Assembly (NCBI RefSeq): GCF_001625215.2
Contig: NC_030386.2
Location: 36,955,296-37,019,295 of the forward strand
DNA: 64,000 bases
Origin: Daucus carota subsp. sativus
Taxonomy: Eukaryota > Streptophyta > Magnoliopsida > Apiales > Apiaceae
Direction: 5' to 3'
Shown: positions 25,282-36,500 of the stretch, piece by piece
How positions within the stretch are numbered: position 1 is the first letter of the stretch
How the letters are laid out: each line of letters starts with the position of its first letter
Notes under the pieces: generated by a model
The model's input: the letters and a program-made list of their open reading frames with translations, nothing else
Databases searched by the model: none
Told to the model about the DNA's origin: nothing
Translations under genes and position numbers: made by a program

Positions 25282-26011
25282 GTTTATATTGCAACGTTAG
25301 TAACGTAAATATTGGTCCGGCTTATTCTATTTATCATAATTATTTTTTTTATTTCTGGAAGAAATAGAAAATAAATATAATTTTTTTAGAAAAACTAACA
25401 CTATTCTTGTATAATAAACAATAGATTTAAATTATAAAATAATATATAAATCTGAACTTTTTTTGAATATAAGTTTTTAGTTTTAAAATTAGTCAGAATA
25501 ACATTTTTATTGCCTAATTGTCGTGAAAAAAAAATATAAAAATCGCGAATTCCATAATACAATCTATCCATAACACTGTTTACTCCTGTTGAAAATTTAA
25601 ACAATTAGATTTTATACATTGATACATATATGATATATGTATCTCAAATTGGTCAAACTTGCTAAGATCATCTTAGAGAAGTTGAAATTGTTCTCGTTGA
25701 TAAAGACAGTATTTTCATTGTGTGGTGGAAAGTTTTTAAATTTTTAAAAATTTGTCATATCTCGTTTCAACCAACTAAAGTTGGCCGTCTTGAATAATTT
25801 GAAGGTATTATTGATAGAGACAACAAATCCGGGGCAACCGTCAGCTGCAATCTATAAACCAGTTTAACGTAAGGTTTAAGAATGTTACAGATCATGACGA
25901 CGATGGCTACATCAATATTATTTTAGTAATGCGTACCTTTTTTTTTTATTTTGCTAATTCGTTTCTATATAATTGTCGTATATGTATTTTAAATGTTATT
26001 CTCGAAACTGA

Positions 26012-26227
26012 ATAGGACCACGTGAAATTATTTATAGATTTATTTATCGTAGTGCAATGCTTCGTTACTCATCAGCTGATGAAAAAGTGTTTAATTTAGA
26101 AGATTATAAACAAAAGTTTTCGGTAAAAGAGCAAGTAGTAATTATCAAATTGATCGATATTAACTGTGACGATGAAATTAATCTTGGCGCGGGTCAAAAA
26201 CCAAGATCGACTACAGAATACTCCTAG
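26012..26227 (+). other. Unassigned open stretch, possible exon remnant
   Basis: A 71-codon open frame lies in an otherwise AT-rich spacer rich in stops. It has balanced amino-acid composition and reads in part YRFIYRSAMLRYSSADEK. A nearby stretch at 25879-25934 would read TDHDDDGYINIIL in another frame. I do not recognise a domain, see no start codon context and no convincing splice sites. It may be a decayed gene fragment or chance. Confidence 0.2.
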
Positions 26228-26769
26228 TTTTCATGTTCAATGGTCCTGAACTTGATACAAATGAATTGACTTGACTCACTTTAGCCTAATGTGTAAACTA
26301 CACGGTGTTTACAAGTCAAGATCTCCACGTCTAGTGACCTCTCCATTTCCCAGTGAGGAAAATCTTCTCAATCTTTTTAACCTGCTCATTGATTTCTCTG
26401 TTGAATTATCGAAAGATTATTTGCAATTTTCAACGCCGTTTTTATCTTCCTAACTACAAACTCATTGCCGATAGATTACGTGAAAATGTGAAATCCAAGG
26501 TGATTAAAATTGAGTTTGTAATTCTTATAAACTTTATGATTCCGAGACTCGTTAACTATTAACCATTAACCAAATTCCGATACAGTAAAAAAGTGGACGG
26601 GTGATTAATTAAAATAAACATCAACATTACACAGCAAAAATACTATACTAATCAACAAATACCCACCATTACCACCTATACAACCCTATAGGACCACCTC
26701 TACTACTACAGTACTCCCCGAAAACCATAAAATTTATTGTAAAATTATATATATATTTTTAAATTGTAA

Positions 26770-27520
26770 TTAACAAATAACACAAGAATTAGGATCCTCT
26801 TCTGCGCTTCTGTGATTATGATAATACTGTAATGGCACTTGAGGCTGCTGCTGATAATTATAAGCATAGTGCTGCTGCTGATAATATGCTGGATAGGCTT
26901 GTTGTGGTGGTACAAAATAACCAGGGTAGGGAACAGCTTTTACTGGATCATCTTTCTTTTTACCGTCATCTTTTTTACCCTCATCTTTCTTCTTGTCATC
27001 CTTCTTGGGCTCTTCTTTTTTACCGTCTTCTTTCTTCTTCTCTGGCTCCTTGGCTGGCCCCACTGTCAGTATCTCTGTGTGGCAGAGCTTCCTCAGTTTA
27101 GCCACTATTGTTATCGGATCTATGTCCCCTGTTACTGTTAGTTTCTTGTCTTTCATGTCCATTGAAATTGAATCCACCCCTGTAATTTTGAAAACGGACT
27201 TATTAGCATGTATCACTAATTAACATTGTAATATGTAAAATATTTTAAGAATATTCATTTTTCCGACAAGAAGTTCGAGTTTCAGCGGAGACATGTCTAA
27301 ATTCTTGAATATTCGTTGCATGTTCTGTGAGTGTGAGTGCTTACCAGCGAGGCCAGATACAATTTTCATGGCTTTTTGCTTCACCTTGTCATCATGCAAC
27401 TCAATTTTCATCACAACTTTCTGCAATGCAAGGAGAAATTCTAATCATTAGACTCTACAATAACACATTAACAAATTGAGGACAATATCAAAAATATTAT
27501 AATATACTACTAACCTTCAT
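26770..27520 (-). CDS. Heavy-metal-associated isoprenylated plant protein (HIPP-like), degenerate HMA domain
   Basis: Small cytosolic or membrane-attached protein of the plant HIPP family. Three minus-strand exons: 27520-27515 (ATGAAG only), 27420-27345 and 27179-26770; the frame closes to 163 residues. Residues 1-70 form an HMA fold (KKVVMKIELHDDKVKQKAMK, then DSISMDMKDKKLTVTG). The CxxC metal-binding motif normally found in the first loop is absent (LHDDKVKQ instead), so copper- or zinc-type binding is unlikely. A Lys/Glu/Asp-rich linker follows, then a Pro/Tyr/Gln-rich segment (PGYFVPPQQAYPAYYQQQ). The last four residues, CVIC, fit a CaaX box for farnesylation or geranylgeranylation. HMA proteins lacking CxxC occur in plants and include rice Pi21-like relatives. 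The two-codon first exon is typical of this family's intron position near the start. Confidence 0.85.
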
Positions 27521-28180
27521 GTTATTATTGGTGAAAATGAGAGATCTGAGCTGCAAAATCTCGGCGAGATCCAAAGTTGAAAAATGTGAATATAAAAATA
27601 TTCAGGAGAAAGACTAGAGAGAAAGAAGAGGAGTTTGAAAGACTGGATGAAGTGGGGAGAATCTGGATGGGGGGGTTTTATATTACAAGGGGACCATGAG
27701 ATGAGATTGCTGAGTCAACGAGTCAAGATTCAAGGGGCTACGTAGTCAATTTTTTCATAGTGGTCAGATGAATTTGATGAAATTATTGACAGAGACGACG
27801 TCGTATTGTGGTACTTGAAGTCTTGAACATCATACTATGTCTGTCTTTAGTGGAGTGACGCCACTTCGATGCCGTGTTGATCACTTATTTTTGTGGGCGT
27901 CTCTTTTGCGACTCTTTCTAAGAAAGTTCCGCAATAAAGCTCTCTTTGTAAGAAAAAAAATGTAAAGTATGTCTTTTTAAATTATGAAACCCTATTAACT
28001 ACATAAATTTACAATAATTATGTATAGAAAATTCACTTAACCTTCTTTATTTAGTTTGTGTTTGTATATATGGATCAACAGATATTGGGCATATTGTATT
28101 AATGATTGATTTTCACTTAACGTTCTTTATTTAGCTTGTATATATGGATTAGCATATATTGTAGTATTACTAAAAATATA

Positions 28181-28397
28181 CTCACTCTGTCCCCCTAAGT
28201 TATATACATTGGGGACGGAGACGCGGCATAGTTCTATTACTTATTTTTAAGATATTTTTTTTATAAAATTTGAATGTTATATTTTTATTCAAAAAAAAAA
28301 TTTAAAAATAAGTTATGAAACTATATTTTATAAGAGCATTGAAGTGCGTGTCGAACAATAAAAAAAAAATGTATAAAATTTAATGGGACAGAGGGAG
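28181..28397. mobile_element. Stowaway-type MITE
   Basis: The left end CTCACTCTGTCCCCCTAAG and the right end GGGACAGAGGGAG are inverted repeats flanked by TA on each side (28179-28180 and 28398-28399). The 217-bp body is AT-rich and noncoding. Confidence 0.75.
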
Positions 28398-30570
28398 TAA
28401 TGATTAGTTTATAAACAAAAGCTCCAATGACGTTGTCATGCACATCTTCATTAATTTTCACCTGTTACGAAATTTATCGAAAATTAGATATTACTTATAT
28501 TGATTAATTTATAAGAAACGTTCACAAGAAAATGTAGCTCAAAAGAAAGGTATTTACGAAGATAGCATTAAAACTAGAAAATGACTAAGCAAAAAGAAAA
28601 AAAAGGAAAACTAGAAAGTGCAGGAGAAATGAAGATTTATTTTTTCAAAAAATTTTTTTGGAAAATTTTAAATATATACTTCCCCAAAATAAGTATTTCA
28701 TTTTGCAAATAAACAATGAAGAATGTTATCTCAAAAATTATTCTTAATTTTTTTCTCAAATTATAATTGACGATTAAATTCATTCACACTAATATACATA
28801 CAAAACACCCAACTAAAACAATCAATCGTTCATCACATCATTTAAAAAAAATTGGAAGAAAATTTATGATTTGTAACATTACTCATAAATAATATCAAAT
28901 ATTAAATTGATATTTAATTCTTAATAATAATATATAAATATAAAGAGAATTTTATATAATATAACCTTGACAAATACCTGTGTGTGTTATCAGGCTTTTT
29001 GGTACTTATGAAAGGAGAGATGTGAACTCGAAATCTTGATGTCAAAAAAAAAAAAATTAGTGTCACAAATAATACGGCTTTATTTAGTTGATTGGAATAG
29101 AATATATTTTTTAGAAACTAAAAAAATGAAATTTTAGTTGTCTAATTGGAGTAAAAGAATTGAATTGATTTTTTTTTGGGGGGGGATGGAATGGATCATT
29201 TCTATTTTCACTATATTCATCGGAACTGTTAAATTATATTTTGAGGAAATTTTAGTATTTATTTCTATCCCTCTTTATCCGTACCTCATTATATTTTTTC
29301 AAATAAATGCAATTTAAAATTAAACAAATCTTTATATACAAACTGGGGAAAGAGAAGGGAAGGAGAGTGCTTGTTCATGTTCGAAAACAATAATTGGAGG
29401 GGTCGTCTAGTTTGTCGGATTTTACTGGGATTACTGGTTTTCAAGCTGACAAGTACTGTACCTTAAGTCCTTAATTGCTGGAGTACTCATTTATGCTGTT
29501 GAACATAACATAAACTCGATCATGGAACTATTTGCATGTAAACCTCTTCCTCGCGTCGTCCCCTGTATTTTATATTCTATGTATTTAAATATAACACACT
29601 ACCTTGTATATATAAACATACACATAAATACACACATCTCGAAAATTATTTTATTTTGGACATAATTATTTGTTTATGCTGACAATTTTGTTCCGATACA
29701 AAAAATTTTAATCAATAAAGGACCTCCTTTTTAAACGCAAAATATTACATCATCTTTATATTATACATGAGATTTGAGATATTTTTTATTTAATTTTAAA
29801 TTATCAATTACATACTAAATTATGAAATTAAGTCCCAAACTTGTCGAAGAGAATATCATATTTTCTTTTACAAATATTACGGTATAATTATAATCTAGTG
29901 GCACTGTGTGAGAAAATGTTTCGTGTCTTACTAATATTACTGACTTTTCTTGATTTTATTACATCCTTATCTCGCATACGTGTATAATAAAACTTTTGAT
30001 TACGCTCTGCAAGTCTGCTTTAAACACTCACCACTAGTCAACTACAGGACAATCAACTTATAGAAAAACAATTGTAATATGAATATTAAGAAGAAACGTG
30101 GGGAATATATGATCTCACATGGTGGGTATGGCAAGTTAAAATGGTTTAGGTCTGTACAAATAGTGATGTGAATGATGAATAACATGGCCAGTTTCAATGT
30201 ATTCACAGTTATCATATAGTAGTATTGTGTATATATAAAATTATTAACCTCAATTTTGTATTAGAAAACTTGAATCCTAAATTGTGCGTTGGAATTTGGC
30301 CAACTGTTAACCACCAAGTCGAATTCTCTTGGAAGGGCACATGGAAACCATAAATAATTTTGATTAGTGTGATCTTGGCAGTGTTTTTTGTTAATTCCAT
30401 TTAATTTATCATTTTAATTCGACTATCTTCTTTTGTCGGCTGAATCTAACAACTAATGTCGTACTGCATTATTGTGATTTGATCATTGAGTTTGCCCGAA
30501 AGGCCCGAAGCCTGTTCTTGCGTGTATTGTTTTCTTTCCCATTTTGCTGCTCCTCCGTCCCAATGAATTA

Positions 30571-30850
30571 CTCCCTCTGTCCCTCCCATTTCTTATCAAA
30601 TGGGTTGGGCACGGTGGTTAAAAAATATGTATAAAGTAGTGGAAAGAGAAAAAAAAGTGGGTGAAGTGGTGGGACCCATTGAGTTTTAATGTATAAAAAG
30701 AAGATAGTGGAGTAAATAGTAGTGCGAAAGGGGAAAAAAATGGAGAAGTAGTGGGACCCATTAACTATTTTTGGTAAATTTTGAAATGTAAAGAATTGGA
30801 TGGGACACCCCTAAAAGGAAAGTGTAAAGAAATGGGAGGGACAGAGGGAG
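30571..30850. mobile_element. Stowaway MITE nested in an older Stowaway
   Basis: CTCCCTCTGTCCCTCCCATT on the left is matched exactly by the reverse complement of AATGGGAGGGACAGAGGGAG on the right. TA flanks each side (30569-30570 and 30851-30852). The ends are more alike than those of the host element, consistent with a younger insertion. Confidence 0.8.
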
Positions 30851-31011
30851 TATATACATTGGGATTGGACACGGAGACCAAGAAAAAGTGTAAGAAATGA
30901 GTAAAGTTAGATGAAAAGTGGGTAAAGTGGTGGGACCCACATATTTTTTAATAATAGATTCGAGGTAGTGGAGGAAAGTAGTGGGTGTAGTAGTGTTTTT
31001 ATTATTGTAGA

Positions 31012-31474
31012 TAGGGCTGAGCAAAAAACCGAAAAAAAACCGAACCGAAACCGAAACGGTAAAAACCAGTAGAAATCGAGCCGAAAAAAACCGAGCCGAA
31101 ACCGATTTGTAGGTAGGAAGATGTAGATTAACCTGGGAGACTATTTTGATTTCCACTTTTATGGACTTAGACAATGAAACATTCTGAATTGCACACGCAT
31201 CAATCAATTATTTTGTGTTATTTATGCCGAAACTTGAAATCAATCGTTTATTAATTATTGTTTATGGATTGCGCAGTCAAATTGTCTTCATATTATTTTT
31301 CACTTTTGTAGTTGTCGGTTTTGTAACCGAAACCGAGCCGATTAGAACCGAACCGGGTTTTTTAAACCGAACCCGAACCGGCGGTTGCGGTTTTCGATTT
31401 TGAAAACCGGGGATATATGGTTGCGGTTCCGGTTTTATCCCGAAACCGAGCCGAACCGACCCATGCTCTCCCTA
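31012..31474. mobile_element. hAT-type MITE nested in a Stowaway
   Basis: A perfect 8-bp duplication, ATTGTAGA, flanks the insert (31004-31011 and 31475-31482). The ends are short inverted repeats: TAGGGCTGAGCA on the left and TGCTCTCCCTA on the right. The 463-bp body carries clustered CCGAACCGAAACC motifs near both ends. The 8-bp duplication and the TAGGG ends place it in the hAT superfamily. There is no transposase. Confidence 0.85.
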
Positions 31475-32222
31475 ATTGTAGAATGGAGATAGTGGGAGAA
31501 TGTAGTGGGTGGAGTAGTGTTTTATATTATAAAAAGTTGCTATTTTGGGAATGTATAGAAATGATGGGACATTTCAAAAAGGAAACTGTGTAAGATTGAT
31601 TGGGACGGAGAGAGTATATTTTTTTTTAATGTTTTGATCAAAAAATATTTAATGTGTCTGATATAAAAGCATAATCTTACGGTTATCAAATAAGATTGTT
31701 AATAATTTGTTCAAATATTTATTTAGAAAGTATAATATGAATTTGTAATATAAAATATTTAACAAAAATCAAGCCACATAAGTGAGAATAATAAAGAAAA
31801 ACAAAAACGTAGAGATAACACCAACAAATTAAGAGCGAATGGTACACCGTACATGTGCTCGTACTCACCGAGAACTCGTCGGTGAAAATCAGAAACCGTA
31901 CGGAAATCGTTTAATAGCATCTCCGATTGTAATTAATCGATTAGAATGGACAAGAAAAATTTGTCAAACATGTGAGATATTATATTTTAATGATTCGTCT
32001 ATATGATGATTTTGATTACAAATTCTGATTATATTACGGTGTTAATTATAATTGATTGGTCAAACTAGATTTGTGAAATTTGTAAAAACATGTAAAATAT
32101 TGTAATTCAATTATACCGGTTTTATTTTAAAAATGACGCATATTTATTATAAGTAAATATATTATTTTAATATGATGCCGAATAATATAAAATCCTGGTA
32201 TAAATTTCTAGAAGTACGATAA

Positions 32223-32420
32223 TTTTTTTTTTTTTAAATCTGAAGGCACGCCTCGCTTTATTATATTGAAAATTTAAAAGCATGCCGGAGATTACAAAAT
32301 CGTGAAACAAGTTCACCAAATTAACCAGCCCATCAGATGCGTCAGTCCAGTCAGAAAGGATGGTGTAACTTAAATGGGCTCTTTAAGCCGAGTCAACTTC
32401 TGGATTGTTTTAATAAGTTT
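32223..32420 (-). mobile_element. Possible 3' end of a LINE
   Basis: On the minus strand a sequence with TTTTGTAATCTCCGGCATGC and AATATAATAAAGCGAGG ends in a poly(A) run, resembling the 3' untranslated region of plant LINEs. No reverse-transcriptase coding sequence or target duplication was found, so the extent is uncertain. Confidence 0.35.
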
Positions 32421-33595
32421 CGTAGTGGGCTGTGTACACCCATATATTAACTCAAAATTCGTCCTCGAAGTATTAAAGAGGTCGAATACACTCGAACCGG
32501 GAATTTATCTGAAAAGTTGTTAACGGAGGATCCTAATAGTTTGATAAAATTAATTATAATTAGTTTTATTCATAATAATATATGTTATAACTTTTTTATT
32601 TTTAAATGATATACTAAACTTACATGTGCATTAACACTTTAAGATTAAAACAAATATAAACTCGATAATATTCACCAAATAATATCATAAATATAACCTA
32701 ATGATATCAATAATAGTATTAAGTATTGTACTTTGAAAAAAAAATGGATCAAAAAACACATTTAAACTAATTTTTTTTATATTTAAATTCATTAGGATAT
32801 ACGTCATTATCATATTATCCGCTTGAGTCAAAATTACATTTGGAAATCTTGATCATGTTTCTCCAAAAATCTCATTATCATCTAAGTACTCCAAAAATCT
32901 TGATCACATTTCTCCGTTTTGACAGAATTCAGAGCACAAAATATTTATTTGATGATCAAGTATCATAGTTGTTTTGTTACAAAAAAAAATAAAAAATATC
33001 AGAGTTGTTTCGTTAAAAATATAAGCATCTCTTTAATAATCAAGAATAATGTTGTATCGTTAAATTTTGTTAGTTATCATGCATAGAATGTGTGCCACCA
33101 TCAGCCGGAGTTTCATTATATATCGGCCAGATTTTTCTTCTTTTTCTTGCCAAATGGCCGGGTTTCATTAATTCATTGTTCGAACAATTTGATGGATGAA
33201 CAAAATTTCACTTCCATTTTGGGAAAAAAAATCGCTAAAAATGCCGAGCAACGCATGTGCAGTCTAGTAACCATACGACGCATGTGGAATGACTGTCCGA
33301 TGATGATCACTCAACAAACATCATCAAATTATCCCCACCGTCCATTTACAAACCCAAAAACAATGCCCATTTTACACACCCAACGTGTCACAACACTACG
33401 CTAAATCAAACCAGACCAAGCAAATAATGCAAGTAGGCTAACAAAACCTCAACACCCAGTCCCACTTTTCCCCTGTCCTGGACTCGCCTCAGACCACTCG
33501 AAAAAACACACACAAACATATATAAACACACAGAGACACACACAGAGACACACACATTTAAAACACAAAGGCATAAACGGGTTTGTTATTTGTTA

Positions 33596-36500
33596 ATGGT
33601 GTCTTTGAATCAAAACCCACCCGAGAATTTTTACTTGGATCCTCAAATGGGCATGGCGCTTCCAAGTATTGGAGGCTTTAATGCTCAGTCGGGTGGGCTT
33701 AACCCGGGTCCGGATGATTTGTCCAAGAAGATCCGAAAGCCTTATACTATTACGAAGTCTAGAGAGAGCTGGACTGATCCTGAGCATGACAAGTTTCTTG
33801 AAGCTCTTCATCTGTGAGTTTTTTGGGTTTATTTTTTTGATGTGATTGTTCTTGATTTCTTGAATTGTGGTTTTTGTGATGTGGGTTGGGTGTGTTTTGG
33901 GGGAAATTTGATGGTGGGTATGTTTAGTTTAAGAATTATTGCTTGTGGGGTGTGATTAATTTGTTAAATTTTGTTGAATTGGGCACAATTGTTTGGTGCT
34001 TGACTTGTGTGTTGTAGATTTTAGTAGTTATAACCTATGTGGAAGACTCAGGGGGTGTATGAATAGTTGGCATTGGCATTCACTGCTATGAGATGTAAAT
34101 TTTGGAGGGACTGCTTTCACTTTTAATAGTCTTGTATGCTTTTCGATTTCACTTCACCTCGTTGCTCGATCTCCTGGTTAAGAGAGTTTGTTAGTATCAG
34201 ATAGGTGAAAACATCCATTTTACTATTTTATAATTTATACTCATGTGTTTTGGCAGTGGGCACAACCTTTATATTGCGTCCTGCTTCCTGGTGCATTTTG
34301 TTAATGGCTCAAATACTTTGCAGTCAAACAAAGATGTTAACCTTTTCACCAGTAATCCGAGGGGAAAGATTGTAGTTACGGCATGTAATGGTTATGTGAA
34401 GAACAGGAATACGTGGCGTGTAAAAAATGCCCAGTGATTAGAAAGAAACAGAATATGTGGTGTGTAAAAAATTCCCAGTGAGTATAAAGAAACAGACTAT
34501 CTAATAGAGGAGATAGCATACTTGTCAGGCATAAAGATGAACCAAGACGATAGCGAACGGCCTGGACACCTAGCTGTAAGGCCTTCGACAATAATTTTAA
34601 GCCAGAAAGTCCAAGATGGCCAGATGGGAGGCACTCGACAAGTATAAGGAGTTTGTGTATGGTAAAAAGGCTGTGGCCTCCCTGTGCAGAAAAAAAAGCT
34701 GTAGCTTCGTTTGGATTTAAATAAAACACTCTGTGTTAGTCTTATTTTTAAATCTCTACCACACTGTTTATGTAGCAGGTGGTATAAGATAAATATTTCT
34801 GGTGTTTAACTCATCACATTTACCGCCTAGCCGTACATTAAGCATTCTGCTAGATGTTATAGGCGTTATGTGTAGATATTTTTTGACTAATTTTGATAAT
34901 AATTACATTAATGTAAAGATTAGTTCATTTTATTTGATTGAAGCATATAGATTTTAACATTTGTTCAATTTTAAGAATTTTGTTATGAGTATGATGGTTC
35001 AGTAGTACAAGTTTACTAATTCATCCACTCAGATGAAAATAAACAAAGTAAAGTCATATATTAAAGATATTTGTTAAATATATAATTATAGATTTTAATT
35101 CACTTAACTTCTTAAAATCAAGGCGGTGCTGACTCCTTTCAATTTTCCACCGCCTTGGCATCACCTAGGTGACCTCTTAATAACTACGTGAGATACTTAG
35201 CACCTGGTCTCTTAGTGAAAAAGCAGTAGCACAAGTCCATATAGATCGGAAAAAGACGGATTATAATAGAGGGTGATGTTGATCATTTTATGTTAATTAG
35301 AGGTTGGTTCTTTATTCAATCAAAACTTCTGTCCCTTTGTGTGTCTAGCAATCTAGCTATGTTGAATTCGTTGATCGGTTATTTATGATGAAGATTTGTA
35401 TTTCATAAAGCAAAAGGTGTTATTGAGTGTGCTACATGTTATGGTGTAATTAACTGATTTACATTTATGTCGTGTACATAGCTTTGATCGGGATTGGAAA
35501 AAGATAGAAGCGTTTATTGGTTCAAAAACTGTCATCCAGGTAATCTCAAATTTAAATAGTTTCAGATTTATAGTATTTAATGAAACCCGGATTGAATCCC
35601 TCTCTCCCCTCCCCCCCTCCATCAATTGCATCAGTTGCATATTATAGCTTTAATGAATCCTGGGATTTGGTCCCCCCCTCTCTATCTATCTCCCCCTACC
35701 CCTCTTTCCCTCCTGCCCTCCCATATCACGTGTCTTCAGTCTTAGATCCAGAAGACTTGGATGTTAAGTCATATATGGAAACTGATACATTTAAAAACTC
35801 ATGGTCATGTGCAGATACGAAGTCATGCACAGAAGTACTTCATGAAGGTTCAGAAAAGTGGAACTAACGAACATCTACCTCCACCAAGGCCAAAAAGAAA
35901 AGCTTCTCATCCATATCCACAGAAAGCTTCTAAAAATGGTTAGCACAGTTCCTCGTTTTCTCATTATTGTGTTAGCAAAGTTTATGTAACATCATGTCTA
36001 TTACAGCTCCTGTTCTCTCGCAACCCAAATCCGCACAGACTTCTTCTCTACCTGAAGCTGGTTTCATACGAAGGCCAGAGTCTTCTCCATCAGTAAGGAA
36101 TCCTGCAGCAGGCACAACAGCTGTGTCTTCTCAGACTGAGAACTCTATGCAGACAGTTGGTTTTACAAATATGACAAAAGGTTCGGTCATATTTATTAGT
36201 ACTTTGCAGTTTATTCTATAATGTATTTTTTTGGAGTCTGAGTCTTCATACACTCGAGCGCGATAATTTAATATTCGTTCGTATATTCTCTTGCAGGAGA
36301 TATGATATCTGCTAGGCAGCCAATGGCAAATAATTGTTGCAGTAGCACTGAAAGCGCACCAAGAACACATCCAACATGTGAAATGAATGATCAAAGGAAT
36401 CATGGGTCATCATTGAGAGGTGAGCCTTTTGCAAGGAACCAATATAAAATTCTTTTTTCATAGGTTATGTTCCTCAGTTCTACTTTGATTCGTTCGAGTC

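Larger units (their letters stand above)
24249..26769. other. Spacer between PAM68-like and HIPP genes
   Basis: AT-rich convergent spacer. It holds 3' untranslated regions at both ends, a short SINE at 25145 and an unexplained open stretch at 26012-26227. GGCCGTGTTTACCTAACGAG near 24945 resembles a MITE end, but the other end was not found. No complete gene is supported. Confidence 0.4.
30550..31614. mobile_element. Outer Stowaway MITE split by two later insertions
   Basis: The left end CTCCTCCGTCCCAATGAAT at 30550 pairs with the right end ATTGGGACGGAGAGAG at 31599-31614, followed by TA. With the two inserted elements (30571-30850 and 31012-31474) removed, the body is about 320 bp and contains typical Stowaway motifs such as CATTGGGATTGGACACGG and AAGTGGTGGGACCCAC. 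The left TA is not intact (TG precedes CTCC). Confidence 0.65.
27521..33595. other. Six-kilobase MITE-rich spacer between HIPP and REVEILLE genes
   Basis: Besides the promoter of the HIPP gene (27521-27750) and that of the REVEILLE gene (about 33400-33595, with a CACACA-rich leader), it holds Stowaway elements at 28181 and 30550, a hAT-type MITE at 31012 and a possible LINE tail at 32223. The remainder is very AT-rich. No additional gene is supported; the longest frames fall within the repeats. Confidence 0.5.

Noticed and set aside
26832-27223. Several open frames opposite the HIPP gene
   Set aside because: They are antisense to the Lys- and Gln-rich exon, whose minus-strand product is a clear HIPP protein ending in a CaaX box.
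30761-31207. 148-codon minus-strand open frame
   Set aside because: It runs through nested MITEs and consists of repeat-derived low-complexity sequence.
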